DNA of 64,000 nucleotides, taken from positions 2,580,395 through 2,644,394 of the forward strand of contig NZ_AP017928.1 in the NCBI RefSeq assembly GCF_003584645.1, read 5' to 3'. The notes beneath the pieces are model-generated. The model was not told where the DNA came from and did no database searches. It saw only the letters and a list, made by a program, of their open reading frames with translations. The position numbers and the translations under genes are program-made. This document shows, one piece after another, positions 16,503-25,538 of this stretch. The DNA comes from Methylocaldum marinum. Lineage in GTDB: Bacteria > Pseudomonadota > Gammaproteobacteria > Methylococcales > Methylococcaceae. Numbering within the stretch: the first letter of the stretch is position 1; every line of letters begins with the position of its first letter.

Positions 16503-17420
16503 ATGGAAAAACCGTTCATCCTGCATATGTTCACCCCGGAAAAGAACCTCAGCCCGTTCGACGTCAATATGGCTTTGGACGCCGGCTGGATTTCCGCGAT
16601 TCCGTATCTCAATATCGAGCTGGGTGAAGTGACCGCCCTGGTGCAAGATGCGATTTTTTCCAGAAGTCCGAGCGGCGTGAAACGGACCGGCATTTTCATC
16701 GGGGGCCGGGATGTGAAATTGGCCATGGACATGCTCCGCACCGCCAGGGCGGCCATGGTTCCACCCTTCGTAATCTCCGTATTTGCCGATCCGAGCGGAG
16801 CTTTTACAACGGCTGCCGCCATGGTCGCCATGGTGGAACGGGAACTCGAAAAGCGCCATCAGACCGGCTTGGAGGGCAAGAACGTACTCGCTCTGGGAGG
16901 CACCGGACCGGTCGGGCAGATCGCCGCGGTGTTGGCGGCCAAAGCCGGAGCCAATGTAAAAATAATCGGTCGCCAACTGGAAAGATCCCAGAAGATCGCG
17001 GAGCTGTGCAATGCCGAATTCGGTAACGGCGAGACCAAAATTCAAGGCGACGCCGATGCCAATAAACCGGACCTGATCAAGACCGCGGACGTCGTATTCG
17101 CCACCGCCGCGGCCGGAATCGAAGTGCTGAGCGCGGAATTGGTCGCCTCGGCGCCGCAGCTGAAAGTCGCGGCCGATGTCAATGCGGTTCCTCCCTCGGG
17201 AATCGCAGGTCTCGATGCTCACCACAAAGGCACGGAAATCGTGGGCTCAAAGAGCGGCGCGGTCGGCGTGGGAGCCTTGGCTATCGGCAACGTCAAATAC
17301 CAGACACAGCATAAACTCCTGAATAGAATGCGTTTTCAGCTCCGGCAAGCGGACAAGCCGGTATTCCTCGATTACAACGACGCATTCGAAGTGGCGCGCG
17401 AATACGCCAAGAAGCTTTAA
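16503..17420 (+). CDS. mtdB: NAD(P)-dependent methylene-tetrahydromethanopterin dehydrogenase MtdB (copy 1)
   Basis: A 305-residue protein that oxidises methylene-H4MPT to methenyl-H4MPT in the formaldehyde-oxidation pathway of methylotrophs. The N-terminal catalytic half has ILHMFTPEKNLSPFDVNMALDAG and the family segment DAIFSRSPSGVKRTGIFIGGRDV. The Rossmann half has LALGGTGPVGQIAAVLAAKAGA (about 128-149), then VAADVNAVPPSGIAGLD and GVGALAIGNVKYQTQ. The last closely matches MtdB of Methylorubrum as remembered, including the KYQTQ end, and not MtdA. The ATG at 16503 has GAGGA at seven bases. An earlier in-frame start at 16410 lacks similarity. A paralogue follows 231 bases downstream. The enzyme is cytoplasmic. 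Confidence 0.92.
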   Translation: MEKPFILHMFTPEKNLSPFDVNMALDAGWISAIPYLNIELGEVTALVQDAIFSRSPSGVKRTGIFIGGRDVKLAMDMLRTARAAMVPPFVISVFADPSGAFTTAAAMVAMVERELEKRHQTGLEGKNVLALGGTGPVGQIAAVLAAKAGANVKIIGRQLERSQKIAELCNAEFGNGETKIQGDADANKPDLIKTADVVFATAAAGIEVLSAELVASAPQLKVAADVNAVPPSGIAGLDAHHKGTEIVGSKSGAVGVGALAIGNVKYQTQHKLLNRMRFQLRQADKPVFLDYNDAFEVAREYAKKL

Positions 17421-17651
17421 GGTGCACTAATTACCTTAAAATCATTGAGTTACGGCTTCCGGGGTGAACTGATGGCGCCAGAGCCGACCGGCCATTGCCA
17501 CCGCCGGACATTTCCTCCCGGCCGGAAATCAGCACGAAACTTGGAGCCCCGAGAGGAAACGTCGCCGATCCCGGCTTTTCCCTGACAAAGACCAACTACG
17601 AATAGCCTCCGGCTAAATACTGTTTTATTAAGAAAATAGAGAAATCAAGAC

Positions 17652-18557
17652 ATGTCCAAGCGCAGTGTTCTATACATGCTCGATCCGATGCCGCATAACA
17701 GCCCGTTCGACATCAATATGGCGGTCGATGCCGATTTCGAGGTAATTATTCCGCTTAATAGCGTGAAGCTGGAGGAAATCAACGGCCTGACTCAGGACGC
17801 CATCTTTTCGCGCGGGCCGGAAGGCGTGAAAAAGACGGGTATGTTCATCGGCGGACGCGATATCGATTTGGCCGTGAAGATGCTTGAGGCTGCCCGGCAG
17901 GCGATGGTGCCGCCATTCCAGTTTTCCGTGCTGGCAGACCCCAGCGGCGGCTATACCACGGCGGCGGCCCTGGTTGCAGTCGCTGAAAAACAGCTCAAGG
18001 AAAAACACGGCATGGAATTGGAAGGGTGTAATGCCGTGGTGTTCGGCGGTACCGGACCGGTCGGTATCGCCACCGGGGTTATCGCCGCTTTATGCGGCGC
18101 GGAAACGACTATCGTCGATCACGCTTCGCTGGACAACGCTCTGGAAAAAGCCGATACCTACGGACGACTGTTCGAAACCCGGCTGGACGGCACGTGCGCG
18201 GCATCGGAAGCCGACAAGGCACATTTGCTGCATAAGGCGGACATCGTGTTCTGCACAGCCAAGGCCGGGGTTCAGGTTCTGAAAGCCAGCACCTTGGCGG
18301 AGGCGCATCAACTCAAGGTTGCAGCCGATGTAAATGCGGTTCCGCCTTTGGGGATCGAGGGCGTTAAGCGTGCCGACCTAGGTGTTCCACTAAAGCACGC
18401 GGTCAATTCGCCCGGCGCCGTCGGTATCGGTGCATTGGCGGTCGGCGACTACAAGTACAAGCTTCAGCAGCATTTGCTCCGATCTCTCCTGACCCAGAAG
18501 GAACCCGTTTTTTACGATTTCCGAGAGGCATTCAAGATCGTCCGCACCATGGTCTGA
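17652..18557 (+). CDS. MtdB-like methylene-tetrahydromethanopterin dehydrogenase (copy 2)
   Basis: A 301-residue paralogue of the preceding gene with the same architecture: SVLYMLDPMPHNSPFDINMAVDA at the start, DAIFSRGPEGVKKTGMFIGGRDI, the cofactor loop VVFGGTGPVGIATGVIAALCGA, and VAADVNAVPPLGIEGV near the C-terminus. The two copies look roughly half identical by eye, so the duplication is old. Differences cluster after the cofactor loop (TIVDHASLDNALEKADTYGRLFETRLDG), the region that contacts the nucleotide, so cofactor preference (NAD versus NADP) may differ; this is inference. The ribosome-binding site is weak. The 231-base gap suggests its own promoter or a processed transcript. A strong hairpin follows at 18595-18630. 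Confidence 0.85.
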   Translation: MSKRSVLYMLDPMPHNSPFDINMAVDADFEVIIPLNSVKLEEINGLTQDAIFSRGPEGVKKTGMFIGGRDIDLAVKMLEAARQAMVPPFQFSVLADPSGGYTTAAALVAVAEKQLKEKHGMELEGCNAVVFGGTGPVGIATGVIAALCGAETTIVDHASLDNALEKADTYGRLFETRLDGTCAASEADKAHLLHKADIVFCTAKAGVQVLKASTLAEAHQLKVAADVNAVPPLGIEGVKRADLGVPLKHAVNSPGAVGIGALAVGDYKYKLQQHLLRSLLTQKEPVFYDFREAFKIVRTMV

Positions 18558-18594
18558 CGCTGAATCTTCCCGTCCATACCCAAATCGGGCAAGA

Positions 18595-18630
18595 CAGGAA
18601 CAGGGATGCCCATCGGCACCCCTGTTCCTG
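18595..18630. terminator. Strong hairpin after the mtdB pair
   Basis: CAGGAACAGGG (18595-18605) pairs with CCCTGTTCCTG (18620-18630). After one mismatch the stem continues with TGCC/GGCA around a four-base loop. It lies 38 bases after the second mtdB stop. No U-tract follows, so it may stabilise the mRNA 3' end or act with Rho; an intrinsic terminator is doubtful. Confidence 0.5.
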
Positions 18631-18835
18631 CAAGATGCCTGGATCCATCGATTGAGCTACGATGCGCGTTGACACCTTTCTCGCCGCTCGGCAATCGCCA
18701 TTCGAGGACCCCGGCGGACCAGCTTCCGGGAAGAAGAGATGAACCCGGCCGTATTCGTAACGGTCTATTTGATTGGGTACGGCACCGTTTCCCGGCCAGC
18801 CACCTTATTTCACGCCGATTGACTCTCCGAGGCTC

Positions 18836-20098
18836 ATGAAAATTTACAACCTGTTCCCGCGGCTCGCGGGTCCTTTTCACCGTTGGCAGCCGCATCTGGA
18901 AAGAGCGGCGGACATGGGGTTCGACTGGATCTTCGTCAATCCCGTGCAAAAGCTCGGACGTTCCCGCAGCCTTTATTCGATCAAGGACTATTTTCAAATC
19001 GACTCGTGGCTGTTGAAACCCCGCTCGCCCAAATCTCCCGAGGACCAGCTACGCGCGGTCGTCAGTTGCGCCGAAGGCCTCGGGCTCGGCATGATCGTCG
19101 ACCTGGTGATCAATCATTGCGCCTACGACTCTCCATTGCTCAAACAGCATCCCGAGTGGTTCGTCAAGCAAGGCCGGCGCATCGCCCACCCGTACTGTCT
19201 GCACGAAGGCGAGAAAGTCGTCTGGCGTGATCTTGCCCAATTCGATCATCAGCATACCTCGGACCCGGAAGGCCTTTACCGGTATTGCCGCGAAATCGTC
19301 GAGTACCTGCTCGGCCTGGGCTTCAAAGGATTACGCTGCGATGCGGCGTATCAGCTCCCCGGGCGTTTCTGGGCGCGGCTCATCGAAGAAACCAAACGGA
19401 CCCATCCGGAGACCGTATTCCTTGCGGAAACCCTGGGTTGCAGTGCCGAGCAGACCCGGGAAACCGCGCAAGCCGGTTTCGACTTTATCTTCAATAGCTC
19501 GAAATGGTGGGATTTTTCGAATCCGTGGCTGTTGGACCAGTATCGGCTCACGCGCGAAATCGTACCGTCCATCAGCTTCCCCGAGAGCCACGATACCGTG
19601 CGTGCTTTCGCGGAGTTCAACCGGAATGTCGACGCGGTAAGACAGCGTTATTTCTTCACAGCGCTGTTTTCCGCCGGCGTGATGATACCCATGGGCTTCG
19701 AATTCGGTTTCCAGAAGCCGTTGCATGTGGTCGAAACCACGCCAGACGACTGGGAAAACACGGATATCGATTTGACCGGCTATATCAAGCAAATCAACCG
19801 GATCAAAAGCGTCCATCCGGTATTCGATGAGGAAAGCGCCACCCAGGTGCTCGAACATGCCAATCCCGAGATCCTGCTGATGCGGAAATCCGCAAACCGC
19901 GAGCGCAACGAGGCTTTGATCATACTGAATAAAGATCCTTGGAACCGGCAGAACTTTTTCGCCGACAATCTTTACCATCTTGTCCAAAGCGAACCGCCGC
20001 TGCTCGACGTCTCGCCGGAATGGCCCCTGGACTACTTGCCTACGCCATTCCAGTTCGAGTTGACGCCGGGCATGGGACGGATACTCGTGACACAATAA
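18836..20098 (+). CDS. GH13 alpha-amylase family protein (glucan-active)
   Basis: A 420-residue protein with the four conserved GH13 regions: DLVINHCAYD (region I, about 88), GLRCDAAYQLP (region II, nucleophile Asp near 169), VFLAETLG (region III, acid/base Glu near 198) and SFPESHDT (region IV, with Ser-His-Asp in place of Asn-His-Asp, near 252). The compact barrel without large N-terminal domains, and the segment DWIFVNPVQKLGRSRSLYSIKDYFQI, recall the maltosyltransferase GlgE-like/GH13_3 neighbourhood, but the exact reaction cannot be assigned. Being followed by glycogen synthase argues for a role in glycogen metabolism. The ATG at 18836 (MKIYNLFPR) is taken; an upstream in-frame start at 18773 adds unrelated residues. 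No signal peptide is visible, so it is cytoplasmic. Confidence 0.85.
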   Translation: MKIYNLFPRLAGPFHRWQPHLERAADMGFDWIFVNPVQKLGRSRSLYSIKDYFQIDSWLLKPRSPKSPEDQLRAVVSCAEGLGLGMIVDLVINHCAYDSPLLKQHPEWFVKQGRRIAHPYCLHEGEKVVWRDLAQFDHQHTSDPEGLYRYCREIVEYLLGLGFKGLRCDAAYQLPGRFWARLIEETKRTHPETVFLAETLGCSAEQTRETAQAGFDFIFNSSKWWDFSNPWLLDQYRLTREIVPSISFPESHDTVRAFAEFNRNVDAVRQRYFFTALFSAGVMIPMGFEFGFQKPLHVVETTPDDWENTDIDLTGYIKQINRIKSVHPVFDEESATQVLEHANPEILLMRKSANRERNEALIILNKDPWNRQNFFADNLYHLVQSEPPLLDVSPEWPLDYLPTPFQFELTPGMGRILVTQ

Positions 20099-20330
20099 CG
20101 AGCCGCCCCATCACGACACATGTTTGTCGACCGGCGAAAACGCCGCCCGAACCGATTTACGCCGGTCTGCCATGCAATACGCCATGTTCGTCATATTCGA
20201 TGTCCCGGCGCATGGATCATCCGATAAATTGGCTAATTTCCGACCTGAACTCACATGGCGTTTTTTTCGAAACATTGGATCGCTTAAACTAGCCTCGTCG
20301 AGTTCATGTTAAGCAACCGGACGCAAGCTC

Positions 20331-22544
20331 ATGACGCAGAAGCTCCCGCCTCAAGAGAAAAAAACAACACCCGCCAAGTCGAAAAAGAAGGGAAATACTG
20401 AAAAAGCCGCAAAAACACCGGCAGCAGTAAAGAAATCCGGCGCCAAGGCTGCCGACTCCAAAGCTTCGAATGTACGCTCCCGCTCCGAAACCACGGCAGC
20501 TCGGGCGAAGCCGACCGCCAGGTCCAAGGCAGAGGCGTCCGCAAAAACTGTTCGAAACAAACCGGAAAAGCAGAGCGTTGCGGACACAGTGACGGCGGAA
20601 ACTCCCCCCGCAAACATCCCGCCCCAATTTTCAGGAGAAAAGCCAGAAACCGTCCAACCGGACATGGCTCCGTCCGACACGGAATTCGCCGGTTCGAGTC
20701 AAACACAGCCGACCGTAACCGTTTCCAGCGAACCGCCCTCGGAGCCGACCGAAACCGAAGCATCGCCACGATATTTTGAGGAATCCGCGGGCAGCGACGA
20801 AACAGTTTCCGCACCGGATGCAGCCCCGGAGGTTTCGCCTATGGTGGAGCCGAAGTTCGCCGAAACCCCGGAGCCACTCGAGCAAACACCTTCTAAGGCA
20901 CCCGAACCCCTGCCCGAGCCCGTAATGGAAAACACGGAGTCTCTGGAAGCAGTGCCCACGCCCGAGCCGGAATCCGTCCCGGCGGAACCGGAACCGCAGG
21001 TCATGGATCGGGCTCCGGTCCAACCCGAGCGGGACCAGCCGCCACAACACCCTGTTTCGAGCATTCCATCGATGTTTATCGTGCAAATCACCCCGGAACT
21101 CGCACCGGTCGCCAAGGTCGGCGGCCTTGCCGATGTCGTGTTCGGGATCAGCAACGAACTGGAAATCCGCGGCAATCACGTCGAGATCATCCTGCCGAAG
21201 TACGATTGCCTGCGTTACGACCATATCTGGGGCCTTTGCGAAACCTATAAGGATTTGTGGGTACCCTGGTACGGCGGCGCCATTCATTGCACCGTCTATT
21301 TCGGTTTCGTGCACGGCCGCAAATGCTTCTTCATCGAACCGCATTCCAGCGACAATTTCTTCAGCCGCGGCTGTATCTACGGCTTCAACGACGACGTGCT
21401 ACGCTTCGCCTTCTTTACCCGTGCGGCCATGGAGTTTCTCTGGAAATCCGGCAAGAATCCCGAAATCATCCATTGCCACGACTGGCAGACGGCTCTGGCC
21501 CCGGTATTTTTGTTCGAGATCTACAAGTTCCTGGGCATGACCCATCCACGGGTGTGCTTTACCATCCACAATTTCAAGCATCAAGGCGTAACCGGCGCGC
21601 AAGTACTCCAGGCGACCGGCCTCAACCGGCCCGAGTACTATTTTCATTACGACCGCCTGCGCGACAACTTCAATCCGCATGCGCTCAACCTGATGAAAGC
21701 CGGTGTGGTGTATTCCAATTTCGTCACGACCGTTTCCCCGCGCCACGCCAGCGAGGCCAAGGATCAGGGGCAGGGCTTCGGGCTGGAACCCACGCTGCAT
21801 ATTCACCATGTCAAATACGGCGGTGTCGTCAATGGCATCGACTACAACATGTGGAACCCGGAAATCGACCATCACATCCCGCACCGCTACGGGGTCGACC
21901 ATATCGACGAAAAATACAAGAACAAGAAGGCGCTGCGGGGCCGCTTGATGATCGCCGACAATGAAAAACCCATCGTCGCTTTCGTCGGCCGCCTCGACCC
22001 TCAAAAGGGTCTGGAACTCATCCGCCACGCCATCTTTTATACTCTTTACCGGCGCGGCCAGTTCGTGCTGCTCGGTTCCAGCCCGAACGGACAGATCAAC
22101 AGCTATTTTTGGAGCCTCAAGCATCAGCTGAACGACAACCCCGATTGCCACATCGAAATCGGTTTCAACGAAGAACTGTCTCACCTCATCTATGCCGGCG
22201 CCGACATCATGCTGGTGCCCAGCCAGTTCGAACCCTGCGGCCTGACCCAGCTGATCGCCATGCGTTACGGCACCATACCCGTGGTGCGCGAGGTCGGCGG
22301 CCTGGCCGACACGGTATTCGACAAGGATTATTCCTACAAGCCGCTGCACGAACGCAACGGCTATGTCTTCAAGGATTACGACTACAGCGGGCTGGAATCG
22401 GCGCTAGGCCGGGCGCTGAGCTGTTATTACGACTATCCCGAGCACTTCCGGGAACTGATGAAAAACGCCATGCGCTACGATTACTCGTGGAAGAATCCGG
22501 GGCAGGATTACCTCAATATCTACGACCTGATCCGCGAGAAATAA
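20331..22544 (+). CDS. glgA: Glycogen synthase (GT5) with long low-complexity N-terminal extension
   Basis: A 737-residue protein; the GT5 core begins only near residue 245. Core motifs are ITPELAPVAKVGGLADVVFGI (ADP-glucose-binding K-x-G-G-L, near 261), IHCHDWQTAL, CFTIHNFKHQG, GVVNGIDYNMWNP, FVGRLDPQKGLELI and VPSQFEPCGLTQLIAMRYG. It transfers glucose from ADP-glucose (or UDP-glucose) to alpha-1,4-glucan. The first 80 residues are Lys/Ala-rich (KKTTPAKSKKKGNTEKAAK), like a histone H1 tail. Residues 90-240 are Pro/Glu/Ala-rich and acidic. Normal bacterial GlgA is about 480 residues, so the extension is unusual. The ATG at 20331 is preceded by a modest AAGC/CAAGC stretch. Downstream it converges with argA. 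Confidence 0.9.
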   Translation: MTQKLPPQEKKTTPAKSKKKGNTEKAAKTPAAVKKSGAKAADSKASNVRSRSETTAARAKPTARSKAEASAKTVRNKPEKQSVADTVTAETPPANIPPQFSGEKPETVQPDMAPSDTEFAGSSQTQPTVTVSSEPPSEPTETEASPRYFEESAGSDETVSAPDAAPEVSPMVEPKFAETPEPLEQTPSKAPEPLPEPVMENTESLEAVPTPEPESVPAEPEPQVMDRAPVQPERDQPPQHPVSSIPSMFIVQITPELAPVAKVGGLADVVFGISNELEIRGNHVEIILPKYDCLRYDHIWGLCETYKDLWVPWYGGAIHCTVYFGFVHGRKCFFIEPHSSDNFFSRGCIYGFNDDVLRFAFFTRAAMEFLWKSGKNPEIIHCHDWQTALAPVFLFEIYKFLGMTHPRVCFTIHNFKHQGVTGAQVLQATGLNRPEYYFHYDRLRDNFNPHALNLMKAGVVYSNFVTTVSPRHASEAKDQGQGFGLEPTLHIHHVKYGGVVNGIDYNMWNPEIDHHIPHRYGVDHIDEKYKNKKALRGRLMIADNEKPIVAFVGRLDPQKGLELIRHAIFYTLYRRGQFVLLGSSPNGQINSYFWSLKHQLNDNPDCHIEIGFNEELSHLIYAGADIMLVPSQFEPCGLTQLIAMRYGTIPVVREVGGLADTVFDKDYSYKPLHERNGYVFKDYDYSGLESALGRALSCYYDYPEHFRELMKNAMRYDYSWKNPGQDYLNIYDLIREK

Positions 22545-22576
22545 GCCGGGGCGGGAAACGTCCGAACGGCCTGATC

Positions 22577-23917
22577 TCAGCCTTGCGGATGCTTGAGTGG
22601 TTTGATCAGAACCTTGGAGCCGCGCTGGGCGTTATAAGATGCCCGGCGAGCCTTGGGCAAGTCGTCGGTAGTCGCCGGCTCGAAGCCGCGCTCCCGGAAC
22701 CAGTGCGAGGTTTGGGTGGTCAGCACGAACAGCCGTTCCGCGTGCAGGGTACGCGCCTTGGCTTCCAGATACTCGAGCAGACGCTCGCCCCGCTTTCCGC
22801 CGCGATAGTCGTTGTGTAGCGCGAGGCAGGCCAATTCGCCCATCCGTTCTTCTTTAAAGACGTGGAGGGCGGCGCAGCCGATGATGAGCCCGTCCCGTTC
22901 TATCACCACGAAATCGCCGATATCGGTTTCCAGGCGTTCGCGGGAACGCGGGACCAGGATGCCGGCTTGTTCCAGCGGCGCGATCAGATCCAGCACTCCC
23001 GTAACGTCCTGCACCTGAGCCGGACGCATGGTTTCGAATGGCGTCCGGCTGATGAGCGTCCCGATACCGTCCCGGGTGAACAATTCCAGCAACACGGCGC
23101 CGTCGATGCGGCGATTGATCAGATGGGCGCGCTGCACGCCCTCGCGACAGGCCCTGACGGCGGCCTTAAGATGCGGGATGAGCTCCTCGCTGGTTAATGC
23201 ACCCTCATCTTTCAGCAAAGCTTCGGCCTCTCCGGTCGTAAGCTGGCGGATGAGCTTGCCGTCCGAACCGTTATTGCAGTCCTGTTCGGTCAACAGCACC
23301 AGTTTGTCGGCCCGAAGAGCGATCGCGGCGGCAGTGGCCACCTGTTCCGCGCTGAGGTTGAAGACCTCGCCGGTAGGCGAATAACCGATCGCCGAAAGCA
23401 GCACGATGTCGCCCCGGTCCAGGGCGCCGCGTATCCCATCGACATCGATGCGCCTGACCTCGCCGGTATGCTGGAAATCCACGCCGTTCCGAACGCCCAC
23501 CGGCTTGGCCGCAACGAAATTTCCCGAAGCCACCCGGATGCGCACGCCGGACATCGGCGAATTGGCGAGACCTTGCGACAGCAAGGCTTCGATTTCCACT
23601 CGAACGGTACCCGCGGCCTCCTTCACGCATTCGAGCGCGGTCTCGTCGGTGATGCGAAGTCCTTGATGATAACGCGCCTCGATGCCGTGAAATCTGAGGC
23701 GGGCATCGATCTGGGGGCGAATGCCATGCACCAGGACCAAGCGCACCCCGAGGCCGTTGAGCATGGCGAAATCGTGAATCGCATTGGGAAATCCACTGTC
23801 GGCAACGGCCTCGCCGCCGAACGACACGACGAAGGTTTTACCCCGGTGGGCGTGAATATAAGGCGACGAATCGCGAAACCAGCGAACGAAGCCTTCAGTG
23901 GAGGTCGACGAAAGCAT
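22577..23917 (-). CDS. argA: N-acetylglutamate synthase (amino-acid N-acetyltransferase)
   Basis: A 446-residue two-domain enzyme performing the first step of arginine synthesis, acetyl-CoA plus glutamate to N-acetylglutamate. The N-terminal amino-acid-kinase-like domain (about 1-290) has GKTFVVSFGGEAV, VRLVLVHGIRPQID (the family usually has VHGxRPQI) and LLSAIGYSPTGEVFNL. The C-terminal GNAT domain (about 300-446) includes IGCAALHVFKEERMGELACLALHNDYRGGKRGERLLEYLE, with the acetyl-CoA loop. Length and order match the E. coli-type ArgA. It begins seven bases after the argE stop on the same strand, so the two form an arginine operon. It converges with glgA. Confidence 0.94.
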   Translation of the reverse strand: MLSSTSTEGFVRWFRDSSPYIHAHRGKTFVVSFGGEAVADSGFPNAIHDFAMLNGLGVRLVLVHGIRPQIDARLRFHGIEARYHQGLRITDETALECVKEAAGTVRVEIEALLSQGLANSPMSGVRIRVASGNFVAAKPVGVRNGVDFQHTGEVRRIDVDGIRGALDRGDIVLLSAIGYSPTGEVFNLSAEQVATAAAIALRADKLVLLTEQDCNNGSDGKLIRQLTTGEAEALLKDEGALTSEELIPHLKAAVRACREGVQRAHLINRRIDGAVLLELFTRDGIGTLISRTPFETMRPAQVQDVTGVLDLIAPLEQAGILVPRSRERLETDIGDFVVIERDGLIIGCAALHVFKEERMGELACLALHNDYRGGKRGERLLEYLEAKARTLHAERLFVLTTQTSHWFRERGFEPATTDDLPKARRASYNAQRGSKVLIKPLKHPQG

Positions 23918-23924
23918 TTCTCGT

Positions 23925-25091
23925 TCAGGTGGCGGGCCGAATACAGAATCGTTCGATTAGCCGGCTCAGGATTCCGGTCCCCGAGCGGATATGTTCGAGC
24001 GGAAGATATTCGTCGGGTTGATGGGCCTGTTCGATATGCCCAGGTCCCATGACGACGGTCTGTAATCCCAATTGCTTCAAGAAAGGCGCTTCGGTGCCGA
24101 AAGCAACGGCGCCGGAACTACAGCCGCTCAACGCCTCGCAGCAGCGGACGATTTCGCCGTCGGCGGCACTCTCGAACGGCGGCACCCCCTCGAAAACGCG
24201 GCGCACGTCCAGGGAAAGTCCCTGCACTCGGGCCAACACGGGTTCCAACCGCTGCACCAAGCGATCGTGCAACTCCTCCAGCGCCATTCCCGGCAACGGG
24301 CGAATGTCGATCTGGGTTTCACAGTGGCCGCAAATGCGATTGGGATTGTCTCCGCCGTGGATCGAACCGAGATTCAACGTCGGGTAATCCACCCTGAACG
24401 CAGGGTTGCGGTGCTGCGCCTTGAGCTCGTCGCGAAACGCCAGCAATTCCGAGAGTACGGCATGCATACCCTCGATGGCATTCGCCCCTAGCGACGGATC
24501 GCTGGAATGTCCGGATTTGCCTTTCACCACGATAGACTCGAGCATGATGCCCTTGTGCATGCGAATCGGCCTGAGGCCGGTCGGCTCTCCGATGACGGCG
24601 TATCGGCCGAGCTTGGCATGATCGGCCACCAGGGATTTCACGCCGGCCATCGAGCTTTCTTCGTCGGCCGTGGCCAGAATCATCAATGGATGCTTGAGCT
24701 TCTTGCCGTCGAGATGGCTTGCGGCCTCCAAGGCCAGCGCAAAAAAGGACTTCATGTCGGCACTGCCCAGGCCGTAAATGCGACCGTCCCTCTGGACGGC
24801 CTTAAAAGGGTCCGAGGACCATAGGTCAGGATCACAAGGAACCGTATCGGTATGACCGGACAGCACCAGGCCGGAGGGATCGTCGCGACTGCCGAGGCTT
24901 GCGATCAGATTGGCCTTGCGGTTTCCGACATCACGGACTTCGACCGAAAAGCCGAGACCGTCCAGCCACTCCGCCAGAAGATTGATGACCGGCAGATTGC
25001 TCTGGTCATAGCGGGAATCTGTGCAGCTGATCGAGGGACGCTCGATGAGCGCCCCTATCATTTCCAGCGTTTCCGGAATAGCCCGGGACAC
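23925..25091 (-). CDS. argE: Acetylornithine deacetylase
   Basis: A 388-residue M20 metallopeptidase-family enzyme that hydrolyses N-acetylornithine to ornithine and acetate. The zinc-site motifs are SGHTDTVP (His, near 80), GLGSADMKSFFAL (Asp, near 111), TADEESSM (catalytic Glu and metal Glu near 143) and GPGHIEQAHQPDEYLP near the C-terminus. The dimerisation insert SVVKGKSGHSSDP is present. It is the first gene of an argE-argA pair. The start at 25091 (MSRAIPETLEMIGALI) aligns with the usual ArgE beginning. Upstream lies the broken ilvD tail, whose stop is 30 bases away. The coexistence of argE with argA indicates the linear acetylornithine route. Confidence 0.93.
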   Translation of the reverse strand: MSRAIPETLEMIGALIERPSISCTDSRYDQSNLPVINLLAEWLDGLGFSVEVRDVGNRKANLIASLGSRDDPSGLVLSGHTDTVPCDPDLWSSDPFKAVQRDGRIYGLGSADMKSFFALALEAASHLDGKKLKHPLMILATADEESSMAGVKSLVADHAKLGRYAVIGEPTGLRPIRMHKGIMLESIVVKGKSGHSSDPSLGANAIEGMHAVLSELLAFRDELKAQHRNPAFRVDYPTLNLGSIHGGDNPNRICGHCETQIDIRPLPGMALEELHDRLVQRLEPVLARVQGLSLDVRRVFEGVPPFESAADGEIVRCCEALSGCSSGAVAFGTEAPFLKQLGLQTVVMGPGHIEQAHQPDEYLPLEHIRSGTGILSRLIERFCIRPAT

Positions 25092-25121
25092 GGCCTTAAA
25101 TACCCTCCAGATTCGAATTGG

Positions 25122-25526
25122 TTAGCGCGCCTTGGAAGGCGGAAGATAGAGCTTAGCATACTCGGCGAGCACCCCTTCGTATAGGGTGGCTTGGGCTGTT
25201 GCTTGAATGCGAGCCGCGAGGCAATCTCGTCTTCTCCGAGATGCAAGCTGATTTCACGGCGCTCGGCTCGATGCTTATCGTATCGCCGTCCCGTACGATT
25301 GCCAAAGGTCCGCCCACATGAGGCCCGCGGGTAATGTGGCCGACCACGAAACCATGAGTCCCGCCGCAGAAGCGCCCGTCGGTGATGAGCGTCACGTCGT
25401 TCGCCCATCTCTTGTCCATGACTGCGGAGGTCGGGGAAAGCATCTCACGCATGCCGGGGCCTCCTTCGGTCCTTCATAGCGGATGACGATCATATCCCCT
25501 TTTTTAACCGTTCTATCCAACATCAT
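25122..25526 (-). pseudogene. Dihydroxy-acid dehydratase (IlvD) C-terminal remnant
   Basis: Reading the minus strand across three frames restores the IlvD C-terminus: [21 protein letters not shown], then [14 protein letters not shown], then [21 protein letters not shown], then [21 protein letters not shown], and finally [16 protein letters not shown] with a stop at 25122-25124. Three single-base losses separate the frames, near 25461, 25267 and 25162. Only about 130 of some 560 residues remain and no start region exists, so this is a dead fragment lying directly after the SH3 gene stop. Two of the losses lie in short G runs, so sequencing error could explain the frameshifts but not the truncation. 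A functional ilvD must be elsewhere. Confidence 0.85.
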
Positions 25527-25538
25527 TCATCGGGATAG

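Noticed and set aside
20331..21070. Repeats in the N-terminal tail of GlgA as a mobile or CRISPR-like array
   Set aside because: The repetition is low-complexity amino acid composition (Lys/Ala, Pro/Glu) without regular DNA units or spacers.
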